Below, piece after piece: positions 47,830-59,500 of a DNA stretch of 64,000 nt. Numbering within the stretch: the first letter of the stretch is position 1; each line of letters starts with the position of its first letter. Source of the stretch: Antennarius striatus (Eukaryota > Chordata > Actinopteri > Lophiiformes > Antennariidae). The notes beneath the pieces were generated by a model. That model searched no databases and was not told the origin of the DNA. It was given only the letters and a program-made list of their open reading frames with translations. Both the position numbers and the translations under genes were made by a program. Where the stretch lies: positions 19,702,501 to 19,766,500 of the forward strand of contig NC_090779.1 of NCBI RefSeq assembly GCF_040054535.1, written 5' to 3'.

Positions 47830-49913
47830 ATTTCTATGGGAACTTATCAATAATAATTCTTTGAGCATCATATAATCCAGGATCATGTGTGCTTCTCTGA
47901 CCTGCAGTGTTTCTATTAAAAGTGTTGAGTCCACCTCTGGATGGTGAAGTGGAGAAGTAAGTCACCATCTTTAAATTTCCACTCTCCTTTGATACCAACA
48001 GAAAGTGGTAATCTCCACAGCACTGAAGGGATGATGGGTGCGTTATTTTTCTTCACTACCAAACAATGATGCCATTATGGTCCCAGCAGTGGAGGTCATG
48101 AGCCATTGGATCCGTCTGCCTTTGATTCCAGGGTTTCTATCTGAGCTGTAGCTTTTCTTGTACGGAGATTATAGCATGTATATCAGAGTCATATATCTTG
48201 CGACTCTATAAAGTGTCCTTCTATCTTTCTAAATGCGGCTCGGTGAGAGTTACATTTGGAAAATGACCACAACCAACGATTTGTCAAGCTGTGCTGACTG
48301 TTGTGCTCAGTTCACTTTCTTCTCCTCTACGATAGCAGAATTACAGTTGAGTGTTTGCTGACCTAATCCAATAAAGGCTTCATACGGACAGACTAATGTG
48401 ATTTCCCAGGCTTTTATTCTGTGTCTGCAGCTGGATAGAGATGGGCCCTGAAGAGATGGCATCTGAATTGGGGATGGCTGCTTAAGAGCAGCCATTGAGC
48501 GATAGAGGGAAGGATATAATATATGTGCTAGAGATAGCAGCAAGTACGAGCCTTGGGAGGGAGTATAGGAGAGGATAAAGGACACATCAGGGTTAAGTGA
48601 TTCTAATACAGCCCACAGTGAAGTCTGATTGACCTTCGGCTATTGATTACAGTAGTATATTGATCAATTTTTTTTGTGCAGGTCACCTCAGGTTAGAGGT
48701 GATGTTCTCTGCTGTTACTAATCATTGTTACCTAGCAGTGCTGACCTTGATATTTTTGTCCACAGTGAATGAAAATTGTTCCTCATGACCAGAAATCTTG
48801 ATGGGGTTTGAGTTGATACTTTGGCTGATGATGGAATCCGGAATTTCAATTTTAAGTTTTGAATTCTAGATGCCTCCACATCATCTGATTGGATGTTTTC
48901 TGGTAATGTTCAGAATAAAAACTATATTTATTACTCTTTTCGTTGTGTTTGAGTATGACAATTTGTGGAAATATATGTTGCTCTATAAACATTATAATAT
49001 AATTGTGCAACATCATTGTGATATAGAGACAAAACAAAGGTCACTGATCATTGCCTATTTGTCCTCTACAGGTATATAATTTACAGTTTGAACCCTGTGA
49101 AAAATAAATAACCCAGTAATTTAGCAGTAGTGTGCTATTGCAAAGAAAAGCCCCTTCCATTTTGATCTGGAATCAATGCTAGTTGTAGCATCACGTAAAA
49201 AGTGTTTTGGGGCTGTATTGCTTCAGTAATGGGTGGCTTTTACCCAGATGGAGGTATTTCTCAAACAGCCAGTGCCTTTTTAAGTGGGTCCACATTTAGG
49301 AAGATCATCACAATGGAACTAAAATCCAAATCCAAATACAGCAATCATCGATTAAAAGGAAATGGAGGTGTCAAACCAATTAATGACACTTATTAAGAAA
49401 CAGCCCTTCAGTGAAAGCAGCACCAGACTTTTCGTTAAAGAGACATCATGAATATGAAGAAAGATTCAAATCTCTTTTTTTCTTTTTTTCAGATTTTATG
49501 ATCTAAATGAGGACAAAGAACAACCAGTGATGAAGTTTTGGTTTATAGCCACTAAGCTTGGCATATGCAATGACAATAAAACAGAGGGATTAACATTTCT
49601 GCATGTTACACAAACATCTTACATTAATGAATCCGATAAACTTCAAGCTAAGTGCTCCTATCCAATACACACCCAGCTTCAGTGGCTGAAAATAGCATCA
49701 AGAGAACAGATCCATCAGTCTTAGTGATTAGTGAATACAAAATAACCCATGAGCACAGTGTTAGCAAAATGACGGCGCAGTCACAACACTAGGCTCTGTT
49801 GGTTGTGCTTTAAAGGACTTTTTGATCAGCGTGGCTTTGCCTTAGGATGGAAAACAAAGTATGACCTCAAATTCTAGTTGATGTAAATAGTATTAGTCAC
49901 TGAGAGGTAATTT

Positions 49914-49934
49914 TAGAACGCAATCAATGCAAAT
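49914..49934 (+). other. Octamer-containing 21-bp motif, copy 2
   Basis: Exact second copy of the motif at 46400-46420, 3.5 kb away, in the same orientation. The next four bases match at three positions (TATT against GATT). Flanking sequence is otherwise unrelated. Confidence 0.5.
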
Positions 49935-50479
49935 GATTTTCCAGCAACAGTGATGAAGTTTATGAGGTTTATTACCTGACATTTGAGCGGAGGTCTAAAT
50001 TATGCATTCACCAGGAACTGAAGACAGAGTGTTTCTTTGCTGTGGTAAAACATATACTGATACCCTATTATTTTTAGCTTTAAGGTTATATATATACTAT
50101 ATGTATACTGTGTATATATATATATTCCTTGCCAATTCAGCTGTTGCTAGATGCGATTCCATCTCTACTCTCAATCACAGACTTGCCCTAAGGGCACCGT
50201 GGTATCTACACTGCATGTTTACAGCGGGGTAATAAAGAACCTTGCCTGCATCAATATTCCCATATCAGCCCCTCTCTGTTGTGCTGCAAACCACACACTG
50301 GCAGACAGAGAAGCATCTGATCAAGGTTGTGTAATCATTTTGGTAGCCAACAGCCATGTGCTCTCAGGAGCTAAAGGGCTCTTCAGTTTTTCACTGTACC
50401 TGAGACAGCAAAGGCGTAATAAGCTCATTACCGAGACATACACTGTATTACAGTGTAGATATGCATGTGTGCATGGATT

Positions 50480-50516
50480 TGTGTGTGTGTGTGTGTGAGT
50501 GTGTGTCTGTGTGTGT
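50480..50516. repeat. Short (GT)n microsatellite
   Basis: GT units with GA and CT interruptions. Confidence 0.85.
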
Positions 50517-52071
50517 GCGCCTTTATGTATGCATATGAATTCACTGTGTATATCCTAATCTTCATCTCAATGTAATGCTTGACCCAGGGGCTGTAATGAA
50601 GGGAGCTGCCAGGCAGGCTGAGGATGGCTCTATATGCTAATGAATATTATAACTCTGCACAGATTCAGTATTAGAGTGCAGCCTGAATGTAATAAGATGA
50701 AAGATTTTTTCCCTCTTGCAGGTTCTTACTACTGAATTTCTTCTGCAGTTTTATGAATATATTATTCCAACTTATTTAGGGCAAACTTTGTTCACAGATA
50801 AGTTTAGCCAAAATACAAGTTTGGGTGCATTATATGCATTTAGTACCACCGCTTTGAAAGTGCAATTTCACTTTTTGTTCTTTGACAAAGGGTGGCCACT
50901 GACTGGAACTTCATTATCTGTTATTGTGTGCTGCAAACAGAATTTTATTAGGCTTCAAGATTTTTGAAATAATTAGTTTTTTATTGCAGATATGGATTTG
51001 GTTTTTCAGAGAGTATTGTTGTACAGCTTGTATTAGTAAAAGCAGACAATCGGTTGACACAACCTTCTGCAATGTTGTGCTTTTAGAGATTGAAACTCTT
51101 CTCTTAGAAAATAGAACATCTGAGGATTCTGTCGTCTTTGAGAGTAAAAATAGTAAATGTTACTATTTTCATAGTGTTTCATCGGTGATGTGTTTGTCAC
51201 AGTCCCACCATGAAGTCACTTTCATTTCATCAAAACAAAATAAAGCTGTTGTAGATTTTCCATTTGGTCCACAGACATGACTGTTAAAGTGAAACAGACG
51301 AGGCTTTTATTAAATCTGGTTTATGTCAAATGAAGTGACGAGAACCATGCTGGTCTGTTACATCTGTGCAAGTGTTCTTATTCTCTTAGAGCAGTGAGTG
51401 TAAAAAGCACCCCTATGGCCCATTCAGCTATAGGGGTATAACATGCTTTACCTTGTTTCTTCCTTTTCATTCCTATCTGTGTGTGTTTGACCTTTCTGCT
51501 TTTGTTGCATCCTCATACCTATAGTCTCATTTCAGTCTGAAGGTCCTCCCACAGAGGTTTCCCAGGCAATAAGGTCATTGGTCTCTGGGGCATTACACAG
51601 CCTGGTGTCAGAACAAGTGGCACGGTGATGAATGGGAGTAATCTCACAGCTGTTACGGGATAACAAACACTTTACTTGGGGGGCAGGTGAAGAGAAAACC
51701 GTTTGCCGCGTTATGTGAGTGAACACAAAAATTTATTATAAATATACATATACATAACAATTCTGACTCAATATATATGCCTTCTTTACCCTAAGCTGTA
51801 CATGTATCAAGTACCATATGTACACATTGTATTGTATGTCGCTACGTTACAAAAAGCCATGCAATATCTACAGTACAGTGTATGATTTATCTATGAAACC
51901 TACTTTTGTTCTCAATAAATAGTAATAAATTATCCACGTCTTGTTACTGTACATTCTATTGCACATATTTACATTACTGCTTTGGATTAACATTTTTCCC
52001 TTTTTCATCATGACCTGATGTCAGTTTTAGCTGCTTTAATTGACTATTTACCCCAAAGATTATGAGTTCCT

Positions 52072-53388
52072 TCACTCCACATCCTCAGAAGACAGACATT
52101 TCTGTCGGGCATCTTTGTCCTCAAATGTGACCTTTTTGTTCCTCTTTGGGTCGATCCACGAGTTGTGGATAATGGCGTTATTAGGGGTAGGATCCGCCTC
52201 GATGATTGACACGACTCGCTTCTTCATCTTGCTTTTTAAGACCTTCTGGAACTTCTGCCTGGTGAAGGCATAGAGAAGAGGGTGAAAAATGGTGGTCCCA
52301 TAAGCCATAACCAGGAAGCCTAGTCTCAACTTGACCATGAGGTCACTGGGGCCTACACTCAGAATAACTGTGTTGAGCACGGTTATGGGCGTCCAGCACA
52401 GCAGGAAAGTGGACACGATCAGGAGGGACATCCTAAATACCCTCTTCTGGCGCTCCCGCCTTTCTCTGTGACGCTTAACAGCTCTGCGCAGTGCAATGAT
52501 GACAGAGACGGAGGTGCGCATACCCAGCGTGGGGTTGCGGCTGCCACTGCTCTGGGAACCATCTGTGGCCTCTTGCTGCGTTGTCATAGCAGTCATGGAT
52601 GGACGCTTTTTCCTGCGAGCCTTCTTCTTCTGTGAAGCATGGAAACGTGTGCCAATGCGAATATTGAGGGCCTGCAGGATCTTTGAGTAGGTGATGAGCA
52701 TGACAACCGCAGTAAAGAAGAAAATGGGAATCTGTGCAAGCAAGTGGTAATAGAGGCCAAGATCTGTGTAGTACTGGTTAGTGTGGATCACATTTTCCAC
52801 CACCGTCTGGTTCAGCTCTGCATTGCCCCGGGCGAAGAAGCCCACTTCAATAAAGGGTACAAGAAAACTAACAAAGGATAGCACCCAAATGGCAGCCAGC
52901 AGGGCCAGGGCGCGTCCCATGGTTAGCACCCGGTTGGCTGGTTTAACCGAAATGTCATAGCGATCGAGAGTGATGGCAAGCACATTAGCGGCAGTGGCAA
53001 CACTTGCAAAGGAGACACAGGCTTCATGGAAGCAGCAGACCAAAGCCGTATCTCCCTCCAGGGAAAGCAGCACCACAACAATGGTGAGGGGGATACAGCA
53101 CAGACAGACCAACACATCCAGCACATGGAGGTTCATGGTGACGATGTTGCTGACAGAACTAATGAGATTCGACTTCATACAGTACAGGGCAAGAACAGTG
53201 AGGTTGGAGCTTAAGCCCAGGAGGATTTCCAGCATGAGGAAGCCAGTCAGAGAGACCTGGAAACTAACAGGATAGGTATACGGGCTGGGGGTGGCCGGAC
53301 TCATGGTGCGGCTGATGGGTTCAGTGTTGTCGGTGACCGTGACGTTGCTCATGGTGGCTTCTTGTTCTGGGTAGGGATGGATATGCAT
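52072..53388 (-). CDS. gpr22: Orphan G-protein-coupled receptor 22
   Basis: Class A orphan receptor reported in brain and heart (family knowledge). One exon encodes 438 residues from the ATG at 53388; human is 433. The frame stays open to an ATG at 53427, but CTAACACACAG at about 53393-53403 on the minus strand looks like a splice acceptor, so that ATG is probably intronic. A later ATG at 53352 (MSNVTV) is the alternative. Visible: N-glycosylation sites NVT and NQT, seven hydrophobic segments beginning near SFQVSLTGF (42-50), D91 in helix 2, DRY at 142-144, CWTP at 331-334, and HPLLY in place of NPxxY at 369-373. Loop 3 is long and basic (about 242-318). The tail HNSWIDPKRNKKVTFEDKD is a strong family match. 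The second extracellular loop lacks the usual cysteine. Teleosts often keep gpr22a and gpr22b; which copy this is cannot be told here. Confidence 0.95.
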   Translation of the reverse strand: MHIHPYPEQEATMSNVTVTDNTEPISRTMSPATPSPYTYPVSFQVSLTGFLMLEILLGLSSNLTVLALYCMKSNLISSVSNIVTMNLHVLDVLVCLCCIPLTIVVVLLSLEGDTALVCCFHEACVSFASVATAANVLAITLDRYDISVKPANRVLTMGRALALLAAIWVLSFVSFLVPFIEVGFFARGNAELNQTVVENVIHTNQYYTDLGLYYHLLAQIPIFFFTAVVMLITYSKILQALNIRIGTRFHASQKKKARRKKRPSMTAMTTQQEATDGSQSSGSRNPTLGMRTSVSVIIALRRAVKRHRERRERQKRVFRMSLLIVSTFLLCWTPITVLNTVILSVGPSDLMVKLRLGFLVMAYGTTIFHPLLYAFTRQKFQKVLKSKMKKRVVSIIEADPTPNNAIIHNSWIDPKRNKKVTFEDKDARQKCLSSEDVE

Positions 53389-55609
53389 TATCCTGTGTGT
53401 TAGAGACAGGAAAAGAAATTTGATCAAAAGGTAAAGTCAAAGAAGATGTCTGCATTTGTGCATCTCTAGAAAGTTCAATGCAAAACTAACAACTCTTTTC
53501 TGCTCTAATATAGCCGGCTGTCAAACAATAAGCAGACTTTTAGGATTAAGTGGTATTTAAAAAAAGTGCACTAATGTTTGGATTTTTTCCTGCAATTACC
53601 TGCATGTCAGATTGTCTCTATGTCAGCTTGTACTTTCTTTAATCACCATGTCTTGTCAGAATGACGTATGAGTAGCTAAGGTGTGTAGCAGAAACACTGA
53701 CAACAAAAATCTTTGTGGATGTGACGGCTTATGTTGTAAATGTTCGGCTTTTAAGTTCTCCAGCCTCTTTGAAAAGGAGAGGTAATGTAAAATATAAAAT
53801 ATTTGCTATACTCTAACTATGGTGACTTAACTTGTCATTAATGGAATTATTTAAGTCATTTGAGTCTTTACCTAATTACAAGAGGATGTCATAAATGCCT
53901 CTTTGTTTATCTCAGGCAGGCATCCGACTCTCCGAGATGCACTTTAAAATACAAGATGGTTGTAAACAAATGAAGGATTAGTGCACTTCAAAGGATTTCA
54001 GGAAAGTAATTATTTTCACGTCAGTGTAAAAAAACAAAAACCATGACCTCAATAATCACTTAATTGGATTGATTAACATGCAAAATTAAAATAATCCAAC
54101 TTAAAAAAAAAAAGATTCCAATGTGAACTCTTAATTGATTTTGAATTCATATTTACCCTTCCCTCCAGCACTATCTGAATACCAGGGCTGTGTAATCAGG
54201 CCGTAGAGTCTCTATTAGATCCACAGAGACAAGCATCACATCCAAACACAGCCAGTGGAAAACTGTCCCTTCTCCAGCAAAGCCCCCCCAGCAAGGCTTT
54301 TCCTTTCAGTGCCAGTCCCTGCCAGTGAGTGAGTGACGGCCAGAGATGCACCCGTCCGTCTCTGGGTAGATTGTCTGTTGGCTGCAGCCTTTTTCCCCAG
54401 ACCTCAACGATCAGCTAGCTGAAGAATCACTCCGTTCATCCAGCAGATAAGAATATAGGTTAGTGTCCTCTACAGGCTGTTTCACAGATCTCTTGTCCCT
54501 TTCGGGTTTGGTGGTGGTGGGAGCACAGATGGATGAGTGGAAGAAGGATAAGATGTTGGAGCCACCTCCTGTTTATAATCTCATGATATTCCCAAGCAGG
54601 AGAGACAGAGACGACCAAGAAAACAAAGAAACACAGACTCCTTCCGCTGTGCAGGGTCGGAATGTAATTCTCATTGTGCAATCCACCTTTATCTTTTTTT
54701 TTAGTCACACTGAGAAGATAGTCGTCAGATCTGTAAATGCAAAACAACATTTACATCCATTCGCTTGTGCTCGAGAGACGAAGTTTGTTAATACATCATG
54801 TTGATTCCCCACTTTAAACCGTGGTAATGTCCACAATCTGTCCAGGTAGCGGCCAAGCCCATGTCTCCCCAGGGAGCACTAATGGAACAGGCCTTCACTC
54901 TTCACCTTTCTCATCAGTCTCTGTGCGCTGGGTTCCAGCCACCATTGACTTGTAAATCGAGCACAGGCCTCCAATTTGCCCCTCGACATGCTGAGCCCTC
55001 AATCACTGGAGATGGCGTGAGTAGAACAGATTATTAGAGTGCATGTGTGTCCAATCACTGTGACATGCGATCACTGTGGGATTCGTGATTTATATTGGAG
55101 GGGGTTGATTCAGCAAATCAGAAGGAGATCATCCTCATGTGGTGATGGACGTGACTTCATCAGGCAGAGACAGCCTGTCTTGTAGATTTGCAAAACAGAC
55201 TCCAGACAAGCATTGGGCTCTAGGAAGCAGGTGTTGCGTACGACATCGTGTCTTTTCCTCCAGTCCTCTTTTACAGTGACCTGAAGAGAGAGAAAGGGTA
55301 GGGTAATAGATGATAGAAGGAGATATAGAGAGTGAGTAGGAGGAGTAGGAGATGAAGTGCGGGGGTGCGTTAGTGAAAATATACATATCCACAGTAGAGA
55401 GGCAACAAGGAAATTCTCATTAGCATAGCAACAAGCCTGTGATGTCTTATGTTCTTGTGCATTGCCTGATGCTCTTTACATCTTTGATAACCCATTAACA
55501 TAACAGTAGCACTAGCAATGATTTGCAGGAAAAAAAAAGGACTTGGTACCGCATCTCAGCCTCCCATTTTCAGATGGAAGATTGACTGTCGTAATATTTT
55601 GCTTCTCAT

Positions 55610-55611
<2 letters not shown>

Positions 55612-55707
<96 letters not shown>
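55612..55707. repeat. (GT)n microsatellite
   Basis: About 47 uninterrupted GT units, upstream of gpr22 on its own strand. Confidence 0.98.
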
Positions 55708-58700
55708 ACATGTACAGCAACAGCGGTGATATTCTCATGCAATTTTAATGATAGGACTGACTTGTTTAGAGCCTGAGCGCTGTGTGACTCTTTGGGGGAA
55801 CTTAGCATGAACACGAACATGCTCTCTGCGTGTCACCATATGTGATCCATGTTACGTCTGCAGAGACACATGTCGGTCATTCTTCAAGGTTGTTTCAGTG
55901 ATGGATGCCATACTTTACTGAGCTACAATGTCAGAAAGGATCAATGGGTCCTGTGTTTCTGTACCAGGCAAACGACTGTCATGCATGTTGTAAAGATTCA
56001 CAGGCTGGAAGTGCTCACAGCAAATCATGTTTCTCATTTTGTGAAGCCAGTTCTTTTTTCTTTTCTTTTTTTTCATATTATGTGGGAGTAAGACACAAGC
56101 AGACGTACTCACAGTATGAGAATATACAGATGTTCCGATGCATTAACACATTGTCAAACGCCTTTTACAGAGTGATGTTTACAGTAGCGGCGACTTGGAA
56201 TTTGAAATTTGATATTAAAGAGTGATGAATAATTACACTTAAACCACAGCATTGTTTCTCAATGAAAGTCCTGCAACACTTACTAAATTTGGGTGACAGT
56301 TTCTAATCGTGTGCATCTGTTGACATGTTTGGCTCTAAGTTTTATTCCCTGTCACATGTCCCCTCTTCCACCAAGTGCTGTAAATCATGCCAATAAGTAG
56401 AGTGCCCCATGAAAACACAGCAAATCTCACCATGCAGGGTAAACACAGATGCTCTGGAGCCGGTCCACACACTTGCAGCTCTGCAACAATCTAGGTCGAC
56501 TGATAGGAGCTGCTGGTTTGTCTTCAGCTCCTTCCTGCATTAATCCGAGAAGTGGGGCTGAATATTGATGAAAGCACACGGGTCACACAACTGGCAGATG
56601 TTCCTTCCTTCCTGAGTCCCAGACAGAGAAAAACAAGTGAACAGGGATTAGTCCACAGGGATGAGGCTTTTTCTTAGTCCTCCCCCTGTCATCTTATCCA
56701 TTCATTTGGACTCTGCTCTGTGACTGTTTTTCATCTCCTGAACTCTGTTGCACCACCTCTCTGCTGAACTGCCTGAATAAGAGTGTAAAGCAGAAACCAT
56801 CACACTCCCGGTATCTCTCTATCTCCCGCTCTGCTCCCTCCTCTCTCTCCCTCCCTTATCCCTTCTCTCTCTCCTTCTCTCTCTCTTACTGCGGAGGTTT
56901 GCAGTGCTCCCCCAATCCTGATTGGTCCTTTGTAATAGGCTTAACCCTTTCCTGTCCAGCGAGGGGAGGTATTTCCTTTTGTTCTCAATCAATCCACTCT
57001 TCCCTGACAGTGACTGTGACATCCCATGTGGGGTTGATGTGATTTTGGAAAAAAAATAATAAAAAAGCTTGTACTACGCTTTTGCACAGGGACTTAAAAT
57101 GCCACTGCTCTAAACACACAACCTGCCGCAGAGTCGGTTTGGCAGACCACTGACAGAAAACTAGGAGAAAATTCTGGGATGATAGTTCAATTAGCTCTGT
57201 CACGGTGTAATGAACAAGTAATGTGTTTGTGCTACATAGGTGAGCTGATGACAATGGAGAGCCAGCACAGAGAAGTAATATTTTTGAATTGATTTTCACA
57301 TATGCACAGGTCTTAATACGTGTGTGCAAGTGAGCATGAGAGGCACTAAGAGCGACAGAAAGGCGATAAATTCTGTGAGTGGGAGAGATTATGCAGAAAG
57401 AATGAAAGTTTAAAAAAAAACCCAACAGATAGCGATACTGATTCTGATTGATAGTTTCTATTAAGTTACTCCATCAAATCTCTAAAAGGTTGACGACCCT
57501 CCAGTCTTTAGTCAAGATTCATTTGTCAGGTGCAGCTACTGCCAGAGGGCATCCTGGTACCTGACAGTCTCCAGTATAGAAGAACAGGGTATCTGTTGCT
57601 ATGGTTTTACAACCTGGAAAATCTAATTAAAGCCCATAGAAATACATCAGTTCCTGTTATTCCATTGGTGGTACGTATTTCAATTATTAGAGGCAGATGT
57701 TTCCTTTGGTTTTCAAAGTGTTAAAATTTGGTTTTTGTGTGGCAAGGAAAGTTAAATAAATTGAAGGTTGATGGAAAATCTCAGTCATAACATAGTAGTC
57801 ATCGGATATCCCTGATTGTACACAATGGCGTGCTTTCCTTATGCCACCCATTGGACAGTTTGTGAGTTAATATGAAAATTCTTGCATGTTTTGAAGCCTG
57901 ACATGAATCTAATTCTTACTTTACCTTTAAAGTGCATGAAACAGTTTTCCTAACAGAATCCTACACAGTGAAGCACATTTGACGGATGGAGGGGAGAAAA
58001 GCACAGTACTGTAGTTGGCGTATACATGGTCGGCATTTGCAGGACTACTGCTGGTAGGTGAGTGCATGTTTGTTCTTTGCTTTGCTATATAGTGTTACTT
58101 GATGTAAGCACTCATCATTACAAGGGATCCATCTGCGTGCTTCAGGCTGTCAGACTATAATTACCCAGTACATCAGTGGAAAACAGCTCCTCTGTCAACT
58201 ACCTGCAACTCAACGCACTGTACATTTTACAAAAGGCTTGTATGTACATGTACAGTATAAGCTTCTCATGACTCACAGGGGATAGTACTATTTTAAAAAA
58301 TGGTAAACATGTTTCTTTAAAACAGTGAATTCCCAGAGCTTCAGAGTTCAATAGAAGAATGATGTTAATATTTAATTTCCATTAATATTTCATCCAGTTT
58401 TTCCTATCTGTCCTCAGATTTTACTGTCTGAGATTCACTACAGTTTTTCTCCCCTCTCACTCTGAGAAACCGCAGACTGGCATGTGTGTGCATACATACA
58501 TGTGCTACGGTGTGTGTTTGAGGCGGGGTGTCTGTGAAGAGGGCCCTCTCTGGCCTTGGCTAATCAGATAAAGAAGATGCAAACATGCTTTCAGTGACAA
58601 CATCAGTATGTAATCATGCAGTAGTAGGATAGAAGGCAGCAGGCACAGAACACCAAGCATACAGAGATTTATCCTCGCTGAAGTCCCGGTAAGCATCCTG

Positions 58701-59414
58701 CCATTCCATTTGGTGTCACTGTGATTTGCTCCGGTACAGAGTTAGTTTCAAGTGTTGTAGCTTTCTTATGATGCTAAACCATTTTGGAAAACTGTAAAAC
58801 TTCTGGTGGAACCTTAAATGGACCTAGACAGCCACTGTGAAGGACAGATAATATCTCTTGAGCTTTTTTCATTCCCTATAAGGATTATCCATGAAGCAAA
58901 GAAGACTATAAGTAAAAGGTAGAGGGTAAAGGGAAGTCAACGTTCATACTGTTGGTTCTCTGGTCTTTTTGCCTTTATTTGACCACAATGCCTCTCGTTT
59001 AGCTTTTGCTGGATTCACGCTCACTCAGTACGGGTTGAACATCTCTGGGTTGAGCTATACGACAACAGCACATGATGAGAAGCCCATTGTGATTGCGTCC
59101 GAGACCGATGAGCGGCCTTATGGAGGAAATGTCAATGTTTCCTCTTCCATCCCCGTGCAGGTCCATTAGCGCTGAAGTGGCTTCATTTGTATGTGACATT
59201 TATTACATTGCACTGTGACATAGTGTTAAAAACAGCAAGTTAATTTGATTTTGCAATAGTAAATTACTGCCCTCAGATTATTGTGTAATTATTTTTTGAA
59301 TAATGATGCTCTTGTGGAATTTGATGCAATTTAATTAAAAAGGGGATGACAGCAGAAACATATAGGGATGGAATATTTATTACAGACAAGTATTGCATTG
59401 AAATAGTTATGAAA

Positions 59415-59500
59415 GGATCCATCCGTGGAGGTAATCTGTACTGAGGGGCACCTCAGAATTGCTCAGGAGGTGAACTGACACCTCCTACTGCCGCCCCATA
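59415..59500 (-). repeat. Dispersed repeat copy 3, short fragment
   Basis: GGGGCACCTCAGAATTGCTC then AGGAGGTGAACTGACACCTC matches the right-hand part of the repeat seen at 3896-4318 and 24880-25747. It lacks the (CA)n section. Confidence 0.55.

Larger units (their letters stand above)
43834..52071. other. Non-coding region between bcap29 and gpr22
   Basis: No dus4l or cog5 exon was found on either strand. Besides the listed microsatellites, the tRNA-like repeat and the octamer motif pair, several stretches of mixed composition without repeats (46590-46850, 50570-50720) look like single-copy DNA that could be conserved non-coding sequence. Confidence 0.5.
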
